From assembly GCF_013087515.1 (NCBI RefSeq), contig NZ_JABFCN010000048.1:310001-374000 (forward strand): a stretch of DNA of 64,000 nt. The letters are read 5' to 3'. The translations under genes were made by a program, and so were the position numbers. The stretch is from Rhizobium sophorae. Lineage in GTDB: Bacteria; Pseudomonadota; Alphaproteobacteria; Rhizobiales; Rhizobiaceae. Under the pieces are notes generated by a model. The model did not search any database. It was given only the letters and a program-made list of their open reading frames with translations, and was not told the origin of the DNA. Below are positions 62,129-64,000 of the stretch, piece after piece. The stretch's first letter is position 1. Every line of letters begins with the position of its first letter.

Positions 62129-62833
62129 TCAGGCGACGGCAGCTTCTGCGACGGGTTCTTCGTCGACGATGCGCAGCCAGCGGCTGCGCCGCGGCTCGGC
62201 ATAGTCGCGCAGCTCGACGGCAGCCATGATCCCCGCCCAGTGAGGATGATTGGCGCCGCGCAGCGTTGCCTGCTCGATCTGCTGGAGAACGCCGTATTCG
62301 ACCGACGAGACCGGGATGACGCCGCCTTCGGCGACGCTTCTGAATATGCGCATCGCGTAATCGACGTCCTGGCGGGTGATGCCCCGGCGATCGATGGCGC
62401 GCGACAGCTTGTAGCCACCGATATTGTCGGTGATCGCCAGGCGGAGCTGATCGAGGGCGAGCGCTCTCAACTCACCGGGAACGTTGGCCGAAACCTCCAT
62501 GACGTGGAGAATGAGTTCGAGCTCGAGCGCCGAGTTGACGACACCATCGGTCGTGAACATGCGCATGATCCAGGCGACATTGATTTCATCCAGCGAGCCC
62601 TGCGGATAGGTGTAATGGACAATGAAACCGGCGAGCTGCTCCACGAAGAAAGCGTTCCAGTCGGCACATTTTTCAGGGCAGGAATTGTTGAGCGCCAACA
62701 TCGCCACGACATCGTCGGATGTCCGGATACCCTCGGGAAAACTATGTTTGCGCAGCAGTACTATATCTTCGGCCGTCAGCCGATGCTTGCCGGCCACCAC
62801 ACTGGCCGGAAAAGCGAGACGAAATTCGCTCAT
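62129..62833 (-). CDS. Conserved-looking protein of unknown function, 234 aa
   Basis: The protein MSEFRLAFPASVVAGKHRLT is soluble and mostly helical, with no signal or membrane segment. It opens with LTAEDIVLLRKHSFPEGI and contains ALNNSCPEKCADWNAFFVEQ with two cysteines. I do not recognise a family. It lies 75 bases upstream of pccA on the same strand. The codon pattern is typical of the genome, which supports a resident gene. Confidence 0.7.
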   Translation of the reverse strand: MSEFRLAFPASVVAGKHRLTAEDIVLLRKHSFPEGIRTSDDVVAMLALNNSCPEKCADWNAFFVEQLAGFIVHYTYPQGSLDEINVAWIMRMFTTDGVVNSALELELILHVMEVSANVPGELRALALDQLRLAITDNIGGYKLSRAIDRRGITRQDVDYAMRIFRSVAEGGVIPVSSVEYGVLQQIEQATLRGANHPHWAGIMAAVELRDYAEPRRSRWLRIVDEEPVAEAAVA

Positions 62834-62930
62834 GTTTTAACTCCAGGCTTCATCATGAAACCGGAGACTGTTTTACCGCCTGCGAATTGAAGATCCCTCA
62901 AGAAGCGGAGTTAACCCGATATTCCCGGGG

Positions 62931-63851
62931 TCAGGAAGATTTTAACGATTGCGCCTGCAGCCGCTCGCGCCAGATGATGAAGAGGCCTGAAGCAACGATG
63001 ATGAAGATGCCGATCCATTTGGAAAAGCTCGGGAAATCGTTGAACAGCGCATAGCCGAGAACGGTCGCCGAGATGATTTCGAAGTACTGGAACGGCGCAA
63101 GCAGCGACAGCGGCGCGAGCCGGAACGCTCGGACCACGAGCATATGCGCATATCCCGAGATTGTTCCGAGGGCGAGAAGCAGGACAAGGCCGAGCCCGGA
63201 GGAGGGCAGAGAGACGGCAAAATCGGCATTGCCGGAAGTACTTCCGACGAGAAGGGCGGCCGCCATGAAGACCGTTCCGCCGATGCCGGCCATCGTCTGC
63301 ATGGTCAGTGGCGAATCGGCCTCGCCGATGGCGCGGTTGAGGAAGAGATAGAGCGAGAACAGAAAGGCGCAGGCGACCGGCAGCAGCGCCTTCAGGCCGA
63401 AAATCTCGTAGCTCGGCTGAATGACGATCATCGCGCCGCCGAACCCGACGACGATCGCCGTCCAGCGCCGCCAGCCGACTCTGTCACCGAGAAACAGCGC
63501 CGACAGGGCGGTCAACATGAAGGGCTCGACGAAATAGATGGCGAAGACATCGGCAAGCGGCATGTATTTGACGGCAACGAAGAACAGCAGGCTTGCAGCA
63601 CCATGCAGCACACCGCGTAGCAGGTTCATCCACGGCCGTTTGGCCGAGAGCGCCTTCAGCCCGAAAAGGGCAAAGAGAATCGGCAGGGTGCAGGCGATCT
63701 GGAAGAAAAATCGGTAGAAGGTGACCTGACCCGGCGACATCGCCTCGAAGGTCGCCATATATTTGGCGATGGCATCCATGATCGGCAGGATGAGCATGGC
63801 GCCGGACATGATGGCCATGCCCTGCAGGGAATTTTGATGGGGCTCTGACAT
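62931..63851 (-). CDS. EamA/DMT-superfamily transporter
   Basis: The protein has ten hydrophobic helices in two EamA repeats. It shows GMAIMSGAMLILPIMDAIAKYM, SPGQVTFYRFFFQ, IYFVEPFMLTALSALFLGDRVG and, in the second half, FQYFEIISATVLGYALFND. It is predicted to export a metabolite; the substrate is unknown. The start at 63851 (MSEPHQNSLQG) gives 306 residues; an ATG at 63881 would add ten. Neither has a clear ribosome site. The 149 bases to the window end hold no gene. Confidence 0.88.
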   Translation of the reverse strand: MSEPHQNSLQGMAIMSGAMLILPIMDAIAKYMATFEAMSPGQVTFYRFFFQIACTLPILFALFGLKALSAKRPWMNLLRGVLHGAASLLFFVAVKYMPLADVFAIYFVEPFMLTALSALFLGDRVGWRRWTAIVVGFGGAMIVIQPSYEIFGLKALLPVACAFLFSLYLFLNRAIGEADSPLTMQTMAGIGGTVFMAAALLVGSTSGNADFAVSLPSSGLGLVLLLALGTISGYAHMLVVRAFRLAPLSLLAPFQYFEIISATVLGYALFNDFPSFSKWIGIFIIVASGLFIIWRERLQAQSLKSS

Positions 63852-64000
63852 GGCTGCTGATTCTTGCGAGGATGACGCCATCAACCATGAGAAGGCCGGG
63901 CAATCAAGCCGAGCAATCGCAAATGGCTTCGAAGTGAAATCGAAATCGTCGCTTAGAGAGCGTTTCCCTGAAGGGAAATGGTGCGGTCGAGAAGACTCGA

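Overview
The window reads as a chromosomal segment of a Rhizobium of the leguminosarum/etli group. The evidence is high-GC coding sequence, rhizobial families (DUF982, DUF1127, DUF2189, DUF2259, MocR regulators), an iron-responsive suf operon, a tandem glycine riboswitch and dispersed rhizobial-type palindromic intergenic repeats. The species call is inference from gene content and style; no database was searched. There is no rRNA, convincing tRNA, CRISPR array, prophage or complete insertion sequence.

Layout. 1-8.3 kb (mostly minus strand): de novo purine genes purC-purS-kptA-purQ plus a small lipoprotein gene, with purL at the left edge. purL is separated from purQ by a cargo block: an aconitase-X gene, a PagL-like outer-membrane deacylase, and a MocR regulator divergent from a DUF1127 gene. 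8.5-19.2 kb: a PAS-GGDEF-EAL protein, a small serine hydrolase, membrane proteins, an AT-rich orphan, purB, an rpe/DUF2259/membrane-protein cluster, a periplasmic binding protein, a flavin reductase and a TfoX-N protein. 19.2-34.2 kb: Nudix hydrolase, RhlE-like helicase, M23 peptidase, DUF455, Bcp peroxiredoxin, a large AsmA/YhdP-like protein, a GH13 trehalose-synthase-like enzyme, tyrS, anmK and two acyltransferases. 34.3-42.7 kb: an alpha/beta hydrolase and the suf operon (IscS-type desulfurase, sufB, sufC, sufD, sufS, sufT-like, sufA), with an Irr-like box in front. A decayed GIY-YIG gene bracketed by 29-bp perfect inverted repeats sits between sufB and sufC. 42.8-52.1 kb: accessory genes (a miniature flagellar-rod protein, a GH25 lysozyme lipoprotein, DUF982), then gcvT-gcvH-gcvP behind a tandem glycine riboswitch, and a YcnI-PCuAC copper-protein fusion. 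52.2-64 kb: crcB, an RluC/D pseudouridine synthase, a HAD phosphatase, an ATP12 chaperone, pccB and pccA on opposite strands, DoxX, SugE/Gdx, DUF188, a GNAT protein, an unknown conserved-looking protein and an EamA exporter.

How it fits together. Purine synthesis (PurC, PurS/PurQ/PurL, PurB) draws on one-carbon units that the glycine cleavage system (GcvT/H/P) generates from glycine. The suf operon builds Fe-S clusters and appears tied to iron status. PccA and PccB form a biotin-dependent acyl-CoA carboxylase.

Most interesting items: the inverted-repeat-bounded GIY-YIG element inside the suf operon; kptA translationally coupled to purQ; a 273-bp MITE-like element with 33-bp terminal inverted repeats; a perfect 16-bp palindrome in front of the aconitase-X gene; tandem GGGCAA/TTGCCC operator-like sites before sufB; and a possible strand-exchange expression platform under the glycine riboswitch.
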